Below, in pieces: positions 52,044-52,854 of a stretch of DNA of 52,854 nucleotides. Source of the DNA: Synergistota bacterium. Lineage in GTDB: Bacteria; Synergistota; GBS-1. The stretch lies in NCBI GenBank assembly GCA_021159885.1, contig JAGHDO010000071.1, forward strand, positions 1-52,854. The letters are read 5' to 3'. The notes below the pieces were generated by a model. That model ran no database searches and was not told where the DNA came from. It was given only the letters and a program-made list of their open reading frames with translations. Within the stretch, counting starts at the first letter, position 1, and every line of letters starts with the position of its first letter. The position numbers and the translations under genes are program-made.

Positions 52044-52854
52044 TTAACGAGGAATCAAGCTATCTTTTTGGGGAAAAGCGCCAGATCTGAATGAAAACGA
52101 AGCCGATGAAACGTATAGCCTGATCCAAAGGGTATCATCGTTCTCCTCGCGAAGATCATCATGGAACTCAACCTTAAGGCTCATACACCCACAGGGGCAT
52201 AAATAATAAGTAATATCATAATTTATTTCCCTCCACCTATCCTCATCAAGATAATACCAAGGTTCTACGCTCATATAAAATCGGGGTCCCAAGCTAAAAG
52301 AAATTTTTCCCCTCAAATCTCTCCAAGAATCCCTAAGATCATCGTATGAGAAAATCATCTCTATATTCGTCTCTCCCAATCTTTTCTTAAAGCCAATCAA
52401 ATATCTTCTCAGTGGTTCATACTCATCGAAATAAAAGGGAGTACTTCCATATACCTTCCTTTCATGATATCCCCCCATGAGTGTAAATTTATTTCCCAAC
52501 TTCCAGCTAAGCATGGCTTTATCATAGAGTATCTCTCTTTCCCAATCGCTTTCATAATAATCCTTTAGATACACAGATTCGAGTGAGAAAGAAAGTGTTT
52601 TAGATAACCCCCTTTCCCAGCTTAGGTAAGCTCCAAGCGTGAGCTTTCCCTCTCTTACATCGTCCTCTCTGTAATCTCCCCACCTCATAAAAAGAAGCAA
52701 AGGACTAACTTCATACTTGAGACTGACCTCCGGAAAAGCAGAATAAACGGTTTTTATATCCTCATCGTCCCTCAAGACCCATAGTTTTTTATCCATAAGA
52801 TAAGACACCCTAAGATTAAAATTACCGTACATCGAAAGAAGAGAAATGTCAGTC
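52044..52854 (-). CDS. outer-membrane beta-barrel protein, 3' part (5' end outside window)
   Basis: The visible part of about 270 residues is a run of amphipathic strands with alternating hydrophobic and polar residues and many aromatics (GNFNLRVSYLMD, LTLGAYLSWERGL, SFSLESVYLKD, KFTLMGGYHERKVYG). This is the pattern of an outer-membrane barrel. The frame stays open through the window edge (TDISLLS before the first internal Met), so the gene is cut. The C-terminal barrel of an LptD/OstA-like protein is one possibility, not proven. It implies an outer membrane. The gene ends 17 nt before the YqgF-DUF364 fusion. Confidence 0.6.
   Translation of the reverse strand, partial: TDISLLSMYGNFNLRVSYLMDKKLWVLRDDEDIKTVYSAFPEVSLKYEVSPLLLFMRWGDYREDDVREGKLTLGAYLSWERGLSKTLSFSLESVYLKDYYESDWEREILYDKAMLSWKLGNKFTLMGGYHERKVYGSTPFYFDEYEPLRRYLIGFKKRLGETNIEMIFSYDDLRDSWRDLRGKISFSLGPRFYMSVEPWYYLDEDRWREINYDITYYLCPCGCMSLKVEFHDDLREENDDTLWIRLYVSSASFSFRSGAFPQKDSLIPR

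Overview
The window reads as chromosomal DNA from an anaerobic, amino-acid-using bacterium with two membranes. AGA/AGG and ATA codons are frequent, TTG and GTG starts are common, and genes overlap heavily, which suggests a compact and possibly thermophilic genome. A V-type ATP synthase, a sulfane-reductase-like (MBX/MBS-type) complex, CstA, a Liv amino-acid importer, arginine deiminase and acetate kinase occur together with an Lnt-like protein and an outer-membrane-type beta-barrel. My best guess is Synergistota or a similar deep-branching phylum. This is inferred from gene content only; no 16S rRNA is present. I see no insertion sequence, prophage, CRISPR array or transposase. Almost everything lies on the minus strand; only cheR, ackA and one exported coiled-coil protein are on plus. 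No stretch over 300 bases lacks a gene.

Layout, left to right (minus-strand operons run right to left). Positions 1-14122 are a housekeeping run: tig-clpP-clpX-lon-engB-valS-folC-cca-Gfo/Idh oxidoreductase-FAD oxidoreductase, then two tiny membrane proteins. Positions 14237-14806 hold six tRNA genes (Pro, Gly, Arg, His, Lys, Leu in transcription order) behind a consensus promoter. A 30-bp perfect palindrome lies between the tRNAs and tig. Positions 14856-17393 form a chemotaxis patch: an ODP-type di-iron protein and a soluble chemoreceptor, divergent from cheR. Positions 17378-30025 are one long run: cstA, a 90-aa protein, an ArsA-type ATPase, a 209-aa unknown, nine V-ATPase subunits (H I K E C F A B D) and a gamma-carbonic-anhydrase-like protein. 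The c-ring subunit carries the Na+ ligand pattern known from Enterococcus hirae NtpK. ackA is divergent from cstA.

Positions 31476-40976 are the most unusual region. livJ-H-M-G-F runs with no visible break into an ARPP-1/DUF6569 protein, a STAS protein, a receiver protein, a GAF-PP2C-HATPase-STAS fusion and arginine deiminase. Amino-acid import, a partner-switch signalling module and arginine breakdown therefore appear to be co-transcribed. Positions 41142-43587 encode only the peripheral arm (B, C, D, I-like) of a respiratory complex, with an altered cysteine set. A plus-strand exported coiled-coil protein follows. Positions 44450-52854 hold an Lnt homologue without its catalytic Glu and Cys, a phosphohexomutase, prmC, prfA, a DUF1385 protein, thyX, rpmE, a YqgF-like/DUF364 fusion, and the 3' part of an outer-membrane beta-barrel gene cut by the window edge.

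Together these genes suggest a fermentative physiology that imports and degrades amino acids or peptides (Liv, CstA, arginine deiminase), makes ATP through AckA, interconverts ATP and a sodium gradient through the V-ATPase, and senses oxygen or iron through the ODP/chemoreceptor pair. The functions of individual families are established knowledge; the links between them are inferred from gene order.
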